Part shown: positions 33,156 to 42,425 of the stretch, piece by piece
Layout of the letters: every line of letters starts with the position of its first letter
How positions within the stretch are numbered: the stretch's first letter is position 1
Origin: Bacilli bacterium
GTDB lineage: Bacteria > Bacillota_I > Bacilli_A > RFN20 > UBA1709
Assembly: GCA_017457045.1 (NCBI GenBank)
Contig: JAFTIF010000016.1
Location: 1 to 64,000 of the forward strand
Direction of reading: 5' to 3'
DNA length: 64,000 bases
Position numbers and translations under genes: made by a program
Notes under the pieces: model-generated
Seen by the model: only the letters and a program-made list of their open reading frames with translations
What the model was told of the DNA's origin: nothing
The model's database searches: none

Positions 33156-33806
33156 GTGATTAATAAAAAATTAGAATATAGAGATGTTTCTGTATCAGTT
33201 TATTTACAAGTTAGAGCATTAAGTAATATATCAAAATGCTTATCTGAAAACACAAAAATCGATAAATGCATTGAAGACTTATTGAAAGAATTCAAATCTT
33301 ATAATAGCGAGATAAAAATGGATTTTATAAAACAATCAATTTTTAATACTTCAACTTGTATGTATGTTTTGTATTTTTTTGTGTGCTGTGCAACTGAATA
33401 TAACTTAATAAGGGATTATAATATGGGAGAAGAAAAATTGTGTGACATAATACAAACTGAATATAATATCAAGATGATTGACTTTACAAGATTTTTGCGA
33501 AATGCCATTGCTCATTTAGGATTTACTTTTTATGAAAATGGTAATCTTGATATATACAACAATTCAAAAGTTGAATATAACAAAATTATTTTAAAGGATA
33601 ATTCAAATATAAAAGATGTTTTTGAATTCCTTAATGATAAAAACGTGAAAAATATAAAAGTCAACTTAAACGAAAATCAACAATATGAAATAGTTGAGCA
33701 AAAATACAGCAAAGAAATATATAAATTTACACATGAGCAATTTTTAACTATAACAGCATATTATACGGAAAAATTTTGTAAAAGTATTATGCATATTGCG
33801 AAATAG
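33156..33806 (+). CDS. HEPN-domain protein (putative RNase), copy 1
   Basis: A 216-residue all-helical-looking protein with the HEPN signature R115-NAIA-H120 (R-x4-H), in the context DFTRFLRNAIAHLGF. HEPN proteins are often metal-independent RNases and frequently toxins or defence effectors. The placement FLRN-[A/S]-I-[A/S]-H with a following strand resembles the pEK499_p136-like HEPN group. Starts with GTG behind AAAAGGTGG. First gene of the island; the next gene, an interrupted membrane protein, may be its partner. Function inferred. Confidence 0.72.
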   Translation: MINKKLEYRDVSVSVYLQVRALSNISKCLSENTKIDKCIEDLLKEFKSYNSEIKMDFIKQSIFNTSTCMYVLYFFVCCATEYNLIRDYNMGEEKLCDIIQTEYNIKMIDFTRFLRNAIAHLGFTFYENGNLDIYNNSKVEYNKIILKDNSNIKDVFEFLNDKNVKNIKVNLNENQQYEIVEQKYSKEIYKFTHEQFLTITAYYTEKFCKSIMHIAK

Positions 33807-33844
33807 TTAAAATGCATGATGAGTTTATTAGAAAGGAATATAAT

Positions 33845-34525
33845 ATGGAATTTAGCAAAAAGATAACATTAAGTGGAGCAGTAATTACATAAGAAAAAAT
33901 GATTCAGTTAATGGAAATAATTGAAAAGTATACAGAAAAAAAGGAAATCTTAAACCTTAAATTTAAGGACGATTTAGGGTATTCTGATTTAAACATAAAT
34001 GAATTTAAAGACTTAGATTTTGACAATAAATTAATTGAAAAAGTAAGTATATATGTTATTTCATCTTATGAAAGTAATTTTGAAAACAAATTAACTTTCA
34101 CATATTATGGAACTGATTTTGATTCTGATATTGTTTATTCATCAAATAATAAAGATCAGTTTTTAAATATAAAAGACGATATTGAAAAATGGAATATTAG
34201 TGTTACTAGCAGAAAGTGGATTCCGTTTATTTTTAAATGGTATTTTTATGCATTTGTTTTTTTTGTAATATGTGTATCTTTATCAGCTTTTATATATAAA
34301 TTTATTTATTTGATGAATGTTGAGTCAGCCATTGTGGCAGTCTTTTTAATAATTCAAAGTATTTTTTGGATACTAACTATGCCATGTGTGCAAATGATTA
34401 GACAATCATTCCCAAAAGTGGAACTTGATATAGGAGTAAATAAGCATAAAAAAACAAGAAATTTTTTATGGATTGTTATATCGTTGATTATAATACCTTT
34501 TATAATGAGTTTGTTGATTAAATAA
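33845..34525 (+). pseudogene. Membrane protein interrupted by an early stop codon
   Basis: The strong ribosome site AGAAAGGAAT serves ATG 33845, but codon 16 is TAA (33890). The same frame continues for 208 codons from ATG 33899, which has no good ribosome site. The protein has a soluble N-terminal part (about 100 residues), two membrane helices near 130-180 and a third at the C-terminus. No known family. A nonsense mutation, read-through or re-initiation are all possible. It lies 38 bases after the HEPN gene. Confidence 0.55.
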
Positions 34526-34738
34526 CTGCTGCTAAAGAGTATTATAAAAAACGGAATAGTTTATTTATATATAAAGTGTTTGTTTGATTACTAAGCAAAC
34601 TTATAAATCATGAGTATAATACTTACAATTAAAATTGAATATATTTTCAAAACAAAAAATCTAACTATTTAAAAGGATTTATAAGATATATGTAAAAATA
34701 AATCAAAATTAAATAAAAAAATAGACAGAGGAGTAATT
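34526..34738 (+). other. Gap before reverse transcriptase gene
   Basis: No ORF. Contains a hairpin GTTTGTTT/AAGCAAAC (34578-34585 with 34593-34600), a TATAAT near 34615 and the ribosome site AGAGGAG before 34739. A small structured RNA ahead of the RT cannot be excluded. Confidence 0.4.
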
Positions 34739-37330
34739 ATGAAAAAGTATATTAATATTATAGAAAGTGCATATAAAAAGTTTAGAACAAAAGTTTATTA
34801 TGAAAATTCATTGCTATATTTGAAGAAAAAGTTTTATGAAGAAGGAATAAATGAGGGAAAAATAGTAAACTCTGTAATTGATATATTAAACTTATATAAT
34901 AATGACAAGAACAAATTTAGAGAAAAAATAAATAAAGAAATTAATATATTAATTTATCCAAAAAAGGTGGTCGAAGAAAGAACTAATACCGAAGATGATA
35001 ATAGTCAAAATATTAAGTGCTATGTAGATAGTACAATGCCAGTTATTGATTGCTCATTAGAATACTACATAATTGATATGATTGTAAGCATGTATTTATT
35101 GAGAGATATAGAATATTTTAAAAGACCCGAAAAAAGGAACTCTTATACTTATTCGATAAATGAAAATTTCTTTAAAGGTTCACGATTAAACCTTTTAAAC
35201 AAATTAATGTTTAATAGTTACTCATATGGATATAGCAAATGGTATAATAAAGCAAAAATGACAATAATGGAAGAAATAGAGAAAAAAGAGCCTGTAATTG
35301 TTTTTAAAGAAGATTATAAAAACTTCTATTTTAAAAATGAAATTTCATTTAAGCATAAGTATTTTGATGATTTAAATAGAGATGGAAAGTATTTTTTAAA
35401 AATTCTAAAGGAGATTATAGAAATATACACAAAAAAATTGTCACTAGTTTTAAGAAATTTTGATAAAAAATTAAAATATTGTCTCCCTGTAGGATTTAGT
35501 AGCAGTTTAATTTTAGCTGAACTAATGGCCGAGGAATTTGATAGAGAGATTTTAAATGAAAAATCAAAAAATGAAAATTTCTTATATTATGGTAGATATG
35601 CTGATGATATGTTGTTTATATTTAAAAAAGAGCACTATCCTGATGACATAGATTGCTATTTAAATTGTTATAACAAATTCCAGCACAAGTTAAATGTCCA
35701 AAAATGTAGTAAAAGTGTAATAAAAGATATAAATAAAATTCAAGGATCTTTGAAACTTATGAATACATTTTGCACATCAATAGTTGATTTTAATGATAGA
35801 ATGGATATACTTTTTGATGATGAAAATGATAAACCTGAAGCGTTAGATAGCTTTATTAAACCAAAAACTTTTAAATTAAGAAGGCTTTTAATGGATGAAT
35901 ATATAGGATATAACCATATAGTTTTAGAAAAGCAAAGCGAAAAATATAATGAAATAGATAGATTAATTAATAATTTGTTTTGTAATGGAAGTTGCTTACT
36001 TTATCACAAATTATGGATTGATATTGTTAAATATTTGAAAGTTAGAAAACATAAATTACTTGACAATTTCTTAGAATCAGCAAGAATTAGTATAGCAAAT
36101 ATAGAGGTTTCTCCTAAAGATATTGAAAACTATAATATGAAAGATGAAATTAATAGAATAATAAAAGAAGATTTCTTTGACATACTTAATATTGCTGAAA
36201 ATGAGTGTATTATAGAAATGATGTCGATAAATGAAACAGATGATCCGGCTAAAATAATACCATTATATGATTTGATTTTGAAAAACCCAAAACAATTAAT
36301 TGATTATAATGATTATAAAAATGAATTTAGACGCTTGAATGGTTTTATTAAAAACCCGAAATTTCATATAGATAATTCAAATAATGATTTAATTAATATA
36401 TACATCCAAGGGAAAAGAAAGTTTAGGAAAAAAAGAGAAATAAAAGTTGGGCTATTATTAAATAAAATAAGTGATGATGAAATAATAGAAACTATTAATG
36501 ACAATAATAGACATTCTAATCAAAAAACATTTGAAAATCTAAAATATGCATTTAGAGAAGCATCGAAAAATAAAGTGGATTATTTAATTGCACATGAATG
36601 TTATTTGCCAGCTAGTTGGGTTGATTTGGCTGCATACTTTTGTCAGAAATATAAAATTTCTTTTATTTGTGGATTACAATATAAAAATTATAAAAATACT
36701 TGTAAAAATAACATATGCGTCTTGCAATACATTGAATCATCCCCATATTATAATGTAATCCCTATTATAAGAGAAAAAAATAATTATTCACCGCATGAAG
36801 ATATGCATTTTGTTTTTAATAAAAAAGATGTTAGAAAAATAGATAAAAAAATAAACTATATAATCCATACTGATTCAGTTGATTATACAACTTTTCTGTG
36901 CTATGAATTAACTGATATAGCACAGAGAGCGAAGTTTAAAGATAAGGTTTCTTGTGTTTTTGTTCCCGTAATGAATAGAGATACAGAATATTTTGAACAT
37001 ATAATAAATTCTTATAGCAGAGATATTTTTTCATATATAATTCAAAGTAATTCGGCAATTTATAAAGGTTCTGCTATATATGCTCCGTTCAATTCGAATA
37101 ATAAGATTATTGCTAGTGGAAACGGGGGAGAGAATAATAGATTAATTGTCGATAGGGTTCGAATAAAAGCATTAAACAAGTATAAAAATACTTATTTTAC
37201 AAAATCAGCTAAAACATTAAATAAATGTAAAAAATGTTCTAAATTAAGTAATAAATGTTATAAAAAATTTTATAATTGTGCAAATCTAAAATCAAAAGAT
37301 ATTCCTCATGTTAAATCACCATGTAGATAA
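34739..37330 (+). CDS. Reverse transcriptase-nitrilase fusion (DRT type 1-like)
   Basis: An 863-residue defence-type RT. The RT domain (about 130-460) has DYKNFYF, LPVGFSSSLILAELM and catalytic Y287-ADD290. The C-terminal carbon-nitrogen-hydrolase domain (about 575-820) retains the full triad: Glu620 (AHECYLP), Lys680 (REKNNYSP) and Cys721 (FLCYEL). RT-nitrilase fusions define DRT1/UG1 and related UG groups, known anti-phage systems. Unusual is a basic Cys-rich tail: C830, C833, C840, C847, C862 with His857, a possible zinc knuckle. Own transcription unit with flanking gaps of 213 and 477 bases. Confidence 0.9.
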   Translation: MKKYINIIESAYKKFRTKVYYENSLLYLKKKFYEEGINEGKIVNSVIDILNLYNNDKNKFREKINKEINILIYPKKVVEERTNTEDDNSQNIKCYVDSTMPVIDCSLEYYIIDMIVSMYLLRDIEYFKRPEKRNSYTYSINENFFKGSRLNLLNKLMFNSYSYGYSKWYNKAKMTIMEEIEKKEPVIVFKEDYKNFYFKNEISFKHKYFDDLNRDGKYFLKILKEIIEIYTKKLSLVLRNFDKKLKYCLPVGFSSSLILAELMAEEFDREILNEKSKNENFLYYGRYADDMLFIFKKEHYPDDIDCYLNCYNKFQHKLNVQKCSKSVIKDINKIQGSLKLMNTFCTSIVDFNDRMDILFDDENDKPEALDSFIKPKTFKLRRLLMDEYIGYNHIVLEKQSEKYNEIDRLINNLFCNGSCLLYHKLWIDIVKYLKVRKHKLLDNFLESARISIANIEVSPKDIENYNMKDEINRIIKEDFFDILNIAENECIIEMMSINETDDPAKIIPLYDLILKNPKQLIDYNDYKNEFRRLNGFIKNPKFHIDNSNNDLINIYIQGKRKFRKKREIKVGLLLNKISDDEIIETINDNNRHSNQKTFENLKYAFREASKNKVDYLIAHECYLPASWVDLAAYFCQKYKISFICGLQYKNYKNTCKNNICVLQYIESSPYYNVIPIIREKNNYSPHEDMHFVFNKKDVRKIDKKINYIIHTDSVDYTTFLCYELTDIAQRAKFKDKVSCVFVPVMNRDTEYFEHIINSYSRDIFSYIIQSNSAIYKGSAIYAPFNSNNKIIASGNGGENNRLIVDRVRIKALNKYKNTYFTKSAKTLNKCKKCSKLSNKCYKKFYNCANLKSKDIPHVKSPCR

Positions 37331-37659
37331 TAATTAAAAACAATGTATCAAATTATAAAACATATTACAAATTTATTTTTTTAGAATGTGTCTTCATTTA
37401 TAATGTGTAAAAATAACTTAATTTATTTAATTTTATTAAGTGATTTTACTAACTAATTTTCTATTAGTACGAAGTCAATATAAATATATTTCAAAAGTGA
37501 TTGAATTATTTAAAGTAAAAGTATATATTATATACTTTTATCATTATTATTAATATATATTTTGATTACTAACATACTTCACAGTAGAGGTATCTTTATA
37601 CATAAAAAAACAATAAACACAAATTTGTTTTAAAATTAGCAACCGACCAATTGGATTTG
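37331..37659. other. Long AT-rich gap after reverse transcriptase gene
   Basis: No ORF of note and no clear hairpin terminator directly behind the RT gene. A short ncRNA template for the RT could lie here or upstream of the gene, but I see no decisive structure. Confidence 0.35.
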
Positions 37660-37688
37660 TTGATTTTTTAGAAACAAAGTTGTATAAT
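37660..37688 (+). promoter_or_regulatory. Promoter of Xre-ATPase-helicase operon
   Basis: TTGATT (37660-37665), 17-base spacer, TATAAT (37683-37688), giving a leader of about 120 bases. Confidence 0.68.
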
Positions 37689-37816
37689 AAAAATAATCTC
37701 AAAAGATTAATATGTTAAAATGTGTATATTTAATTGTTTGAGAGTAAGATAATATGATATTTTGCATTTAAAAAAATAGAAAATGTGAAATTTTAAAGAA
37801 GAGGTGTTTGTTGGTT

Positions 37817-38269
37817 ATGGTAAGAAGAAAGAATGATGAAATCATTAATTCACAATTAATGGAAGCTAATATCTATGGTAATGAAGATACACCAATAGAA
37901 ACAATAGGACAACGTATTAGAAGAATTAGAATAGCTAAAGGATTAACACAAGATGACTTAGCTAAACTAATGGGGTATTCTAATAGATCTACAATTAATA
38001 AAATTGAATCTGGTGCTCATAACATTGATCACGAGAAGATTTTAAAGTTTGCTTATATGCTTAAAGTACCAGCAGGATATCTTCTTACTGGAGAAAAGAA
38101 TTATAAAACAAATAGAATGATTCTTACTACAATAGAAGATTGTGTGTATTCATGTGAACTTACAGAAGCACAAATGCAAATAGCACAAGACCTAATGCAT
38201 GTGTTCATGAAAGAAAATGAATTAAAAGAAAAAACAAAAAAATTGCTTGATAAAGCAGGAGGGGAGTAA
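37817..38269 (+). CDS. Xre-family regulator of defence operon
   Basis: A 150-residue protein with a central HTH_3 (about 28-85: IRIAKGLTQDDLAKLMGYSN and TINKIESG). N- and C-terminal extensions are charged. ATG 37817 follows AAGAGGTG; a TTG at 37808 is possible. It ends 3 bases before the ATPase gene and is its likely repressor. Such phage-repressor-like control is common in front of costly defence genes. Confidence 0.85.
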   Translation: MVRRKNDEIINSQLMEANIYGNEDTPIETIGQRIRRIRIAKGLTQDDLAKLMGYSNRSTINKIESGAHNIDHEKILKFAYMLKVPAGYLLTGEKNYKTNRMILTTIEDCVYSCELTEAQMQIAQDLMHVFMKENELKEKTKKLLDKAGGE

Positions 38270-38272
38270 AAA

Positions 38273-40117
38273 ATGAAAAACTTAAAAATTAGTATTTTAA
38301 ATGATTATAAATTATATAAAAAAAATACTGAATATTATCTTTGCGGCGATTTAATTGTATTGTCTGGAGTAAATGGAAGTGGAAAAAGTCAGTTGTTGAA
38401 TATAATTTCACAGCAATGTAAAGAAAAAATAGAAAGAACTGTTTTTCAAGCAGAAAATAATATCAATGAAAAAGTTGAAAATATAGCGTTATTTTCATTT
38501 AGGGATAATATTGGTATAGGTGAAGATTTTGGAAAATATGCTATAGGGTATCATCAAAGCAATATTGATAAAGCATGGGAGTTTTATGAAAAAAATATAA
38601 AATTTAGTTTTAGTGGAAATTTGTTGGATAATCGAAAAAAAAATAATATTATTGATAATAATGCTATTTATGATGAAAAAGGTGTTCGCAATTCTTCTTG
38701 GAGATCTATTCTTACAGTTATTGATTTACTCAAACAAAATTATTCTGGAGATAAATTGCATAATTTAACAAAAGAAGAATTCGAAAAAATTATCCCTGTA
38801 AATTTTATTTGGAGAAACGATAATGATATTATTAATCAAATTGGAAATATATTTTATATTGCTTGTTGTAACAGAGTAGACAAACAAATAGAGTATTCTA
38901 AAACAAACGAGTGTTTTGATAATAATGCTTGGTTAAAAGATGCTCCATGGACAATTTTAAACGACTTATTTAAAACTATGAAGTTTAAATATAGATTTAA
39001 AAGTGATTATGAATTTCATACTCCTATTATGGATGAGAATCCAAAATTAAGAGACGGGAATAATGAACGAAAACTTTCCGATTTAAGTGATGGAGAAAAA
39101 GCAATATTAAAATTGGCATTATTCGCTCTGGACGAAGAATTAAGTAAAGATGTAAAACTGGTATTGTTCGATGAATTTGATGCTACACTTAATCCTTCAT
39201 TGATAAATTCATTTTACTATGTTATTAATAATTTTTATGTCAATAAAGGTGTACAAGTTATTATATCTACTCATTCTTCTTCTACTATTTCAATGGCACC
39301 AGATAACGCATGTTTTTATGAAATTTTTAATGATAATGGAAATTCCCCAAAAATTATTTCTGTAGGTAAGTATCAATATGATGAGTTAAGCGTTGCGAAT
39401 AAATCTTTTTACGAAAAGATAATTAATCAGGAACATAGAATCCTTGAGTTGGAAAACCTAATTAATATTTCCGGGAAAGTTTTACTTGTTGAAGATCAAT
39501 ATACCCAAATATATAAAATAGCATATTTAAAGTTAAAAGGAGTAGACGATATTAATAAAGATAATCTTGATGATAAATTTCTAGAACATTCTAATTTCCA
39601 AATTCATGGAGGATATTCGACTGGAGGATTATATAACATATTATCCTGTCAGAATACATCGCGTGACCACGATGATACAGTTATTTGTTTGTTTGATTTT
39701 GATTCTGAAGGATATGCTAAGTTTAAAAAAGTTTTAGATTTAAGAGATGGGAGACAACAATTGTATTCGGGTCAACAAGGCGATATTAATTGTGGTTTAT
39801 ATACTAAACATTTGAAAAGCAATAGATATGCTTTGATGTTACCTATTCCTGATAGATTAGTTAAATATATTAATATGAAATGTAGCAGTTATTGCTTTGT
39901 AGAAATTGAAACATTGATTGCAGAAACATTTTTAGAAACGTGTGGTAAAGCAGAAAAGTGTAGTGAGGCGTTAGACTTTTATAAACTAAAAGATAGTCAC
40001 AAAAAAGACTTTTGGGTTGATTTGTTAAGCGCGGAAAAAGAAATTTTTGTAGATTTTGAAAAATTATTTAGTCAAGTAGAATTTATTTTTTGCAAAGCTA
40101 CAATCAAAGAAAAATAG
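38273..40117 (+). CDS. OLD-like ATPase with TOPRIM nuclease domain
   Basis: A 614-residue protein. An ABC-type ATPase (1-385) has Walker A G32-VNGSGK38-S39, signature LSDGEKA, Walker B LVLFDEFDATLNP and switch STHSSS. The C-terminal TOPRIM-like region (about 400-600) has Glu407 (LLVEDQ) and Asp475-F-Asp477 (LFDFDSEG). This order is that of OLD family nucleases, Gabija GajA and fused PARIS AriA/AriB. With a helicase downstream it is Gabija-like in layout, but the helicase is DUF2075, not UvrD. Exact system not assignable by eye. Confidence 0.82.
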   Translation: MKNLKISILNDYKLYKKNTEYYLCGDLIVLSGVNGSGKSQLLNIISQQCKEKIERTVFQAENNINEKVENIALFSFRDNIGIGEDFGKYAIGYHQSNIDKAWEFYEKNIKFSFSGNLLDNRKKNNIIDNNAIYDEKGVRNSSWRSILTVIDLLKQNYSGDKLHNLTKEEFEKIIPVNFIWRNDNDIINQIGNIFYIACCNRVDKQIEYSKTNECFDNNAWLKDAPWTILNDLFKTMKFKYRFKSDYEFHTPIMDENPKLRDGNNERKLSDLSDGEKAILKLALFALDEELSKDVKLVLFDEFDATLNPSLINSFYYVINNFYVNKGVQVIISTHSSSTISMAPDNACFYEIFNDNGNSPKIISVGKYQYDELSVANKSFYEKIINQEHRILELENLINISGKVLLVEDQYTQIYKIAYLKLKGVDDINKDNLDDKFLEHSNFQIHGGYSTGGLYNILSCQNTSRDHDDTVICLFDFDSEGYAKFKKVLDLRDGRQQLYSGQQGDINCGLYTKHLKSNRYALMLPIPDRLVKYINMKCSSYCFVEIETLIAETFLETCGKAEKCSEALDFYKLKDSHKKDFWVDLLSAEKEIFVDFEKLFSQVEFIFCKATIKEK

Positions 40118-40144
40118 AATTGTTAATGGAGGTAATATCATAAT

Positions 40145-42271
40145 ATGACTCGTTGTTTATATAACAGTAGTTTCAAAGAATTCTTAGAATTAGATAGTAA
40201 TTCCATTTTAGGAATATTATGTGATAATTATCATGGTGAAGCATTAACAACTACTAGAGAAGCGTGGACATCTGAGATTTCTATTTTAAAACGAATATTA
40301 CCAAACTTTGGTGATACTGAAAAAGTAATTTTTGAATATGATATTCCTAGATTAGGAAAAAGAATAGATGTCGTTTTATTAATAAAAGGAATAATCTTTT
40401 GTCTAGAATTTAAAGTTGGTGAAAGTAAAATATTAGAAAATGATATAGATCAAGTTTTAGACTATGCTTTAGATTTAAAAAACTTTCATAAATTTAGTCA
40501 AGAACATGTAATTGTTCCTATCTTAGTTGCGACTAATTATCGTAGTTCATCTACAGAAATTAATATGTCAGTTTATGATGATAGAATTGTAAATCCATTA
40601 GTGTCTGGTGATAATGGTATATTAAATTTAATTAATAATGTTTTAGAAAAATATCCAAATGAAGTTACTATTGATGATAATTGGATTATTAGTCCATATG
40701 CACCGACACCTACAATTATAGAAGCTGCTAAAACATTATATGAAAATCATTCTGTAGAAAATATTACTAGACATGAAGCAGATAATGTTTCTACTGATAG
40801 AACCATTTCATATATTTTAGATGTTATTAAAGATAGTAAAGAAAATTTAAAGAAAAGTATTTGCTTTGTAACAGGTGTTCCTGGTGCTGGTAAAACATTA
40901 GTTGGTCTTGATGTTGCTATCAAGCAAACATATCAAGGTCAAGATAAACCAGTAGAAGGAGAAAGTGCAGTATATTTATCTGGTAATGGTCCATTAGTAG
41001 CAGTTTTAACAGAAGCTTTGGCATTAGATAACTTTAAGAAATGTCAAAATAATAATGTTAAAAAGAAAATGACAGATTCACGTAGAGAAGTTAGTAAATC
41101 TATTCAAATGATTCACCGCTATCGTGATAATATGTTAGCTAAAATTATAAACCCAGTAGAAAATGGAATACTAGAAATAGATCCTTATAAGGCTGTAGAA
41201 AATGATGCTGCAGGTTATGGTGAAGTAGAACATGTTGCTATATTTGATGAAGCACAACGTTCTTGGACACATAAAAGATTAGCGGATTATTTAAAACGTG
41301 GTGGAACATATGGTAATAAACTCAAAGTTCCTAATTTTCCAATGTCTGAAGCTGCATTTTTAATCTGGTCACTTGATCAAAGAAAAGACTGGGCAACAAT
41401 TGTATGTTTAGTAGGTGGAGGACAAGAAATTAACACTGGAGAAGCTGGTATATCTGAATGGATTAAAGCTTTAAATGAATTATTCCCACATTGGAATGTA
41501 TATATTTCTCCAAAATTAACAGAAAAAGAATACGCTGAAGGAAAGGTAAATGAATTACTAAAAGATAATCGAAACGTTATTTATTCGGAAGATCTTCATT
41601 TAAGTGTTTCATTACGTTCTTATAGAGCAGAGAAATTATCTGCTTTTGTACATGCTTTATTAAGCTTTGATAGTAATGCCAAACAATTGTACTTAGATAT
41701 TAAAGATAAATATCCTATTGTCTTAACAAGAGATATGGATAAAGCTAGAAGATGGCTTCATGAAAAAGTTCGAGGCACAGAAAGAACAGGTGTTTTAGTA
41801 ACTAAAGAATCAGCTAGATTTAAGCCATTAGGAGTTCACGTTTTACAATCAGGAGATGAAAATGCTGTTCACTGGTTTTTAGAAGATAAATCAGATACAA
41901 GATCTTCAAATTATTTAGAAGATGCTGCCACTGAAATTCAAGTACAAGGATTAGAACTTGATTACACTTGTTTACTTTGGGATGCAGATATGAGATATGA
42001 TAACGGTAAGTGGAAATTCTATAGATTTAATGGTAAAACAAATTGGGTAGAACAAACTCCAACTACTGAAGGCAAGCAAGAATTAATGAAATATATGTTA
42101 AATGCATATCGCGTTTTATTAACACGTGCTAGAGCAGGAATGGTTATATGTATACCTACAGGAAATCCAAATAAAACACTTTCAGGGTTTTATGAAGATA
42201 GTACAAGATTACCTGAATTTTATGATGGAACATATAATTATTTGAAAAGTTTAGGAATTGAGGAAATTTGA
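40145..42271 (+). CDS. Nuclease-helicase: PD-(D/E)XK plus DUF2075 (Schlafen-3-like) domain, A
   Basis: A 708-residue protein. The N-terminal restriction-endonuclease-like domain has Asp75 (KRIDVVLL) and Glu88-F-Lys90 (CLEFK). A superfamily 1-type DUF2075 ATPase follows: Walker A G244-VPGAGK250-T, Walker B FDEAQ (368-371), then LSVSLRSYRAEKLS, IQVQGLELDYTCLLWD and the terminal VLLTRARAGM. Ends at TGA. Its start, 27 bases after the ATPase-TOPRIM gene, has GGAGGT, so the two are co-expressed. A second paralogue lies at 50845. Confidence 0.87.
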   Translation: MTRCLYNSSFKEFLELDSNSILGILCDNYHGEALTTTREAWTSEISILKRILPNFGDTEKVIFEYDIPRLGKRIDVVLLIKGIIFCLEFKVGESKILENDIDQVLDYALDLKNFHKFSQEHVIVPILVATNYRSSSTEINMSVYDDRIVNPLVSGDNGILNLINNVLEKYPNEVTIDDNWIISPYAPTPTIIEAAKTLYENHSVENITRHEADNVSTDRTISYILDVIKDSKENLKKSICFVTGVPGAGKTLVGLDVAIKQTYQGQDKPVEGESAVYLSGNGPLVAVLTEALALDNFKKCQNNNVKKKMTDSRREVSKSIQMIHRYRDNMLAKIINPVENGILEIDPYKAVENDAAGYGEVEHVAIFDEAQRSWTHKRLADYLKRGGTYGNKLKVPNFPMSEAAFLIWSLDQRKDWATIVCLVGGGQEINTGEAGISEWIKALNELFPHWNVYISPKLTEKEYAEGKVNELLKDNRNVIYSEDLHLSVSLRSYRAEKLSAFVHALLSFDSNAKQLYLDIKDKYPIVLTRDMDKARRWLHEKVRGTERTGVLVTKESARFKPLGVHVLQSGDENAVHWFLEDKSDTRSSNYLEDAATEIQVQGLELDYTCLLWDADMRYDNGKWKFYRFNGKTNWVEQTPTTEGKQELMKYMLNAYRVLLTRARAGMVICIPTGNPNKTLSGFYEDSTRLPEFYDGTYNYLKSLGIEEI

Positions 42272-42305
42272 AAAAGCACAACTATGCACTAGTTGTGCTT
42301 TTTAT
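42272..42305 (+). terminator. Terminator of Xre-ATPase-helicase operon
   Basis: Perfect 13-pair stem AAAAGCACAACTA/TAGTTGTGCTTTT (42272-42284 with 42290-42302), then T. The following 120 bases are AT-rich with no clear -35/-10 pair. Confidence 0.92.
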
Positions 42306-42425
42306 TATGAATTTTTATCAATTAAATAGTTAATAGACATTAATTATAAAATGTTTTATAATTATTATAATAATTAAATAAGAAAAATTTAATATTTTTT
42401 TAATGCAATAATGGGAGTAAAGAAA

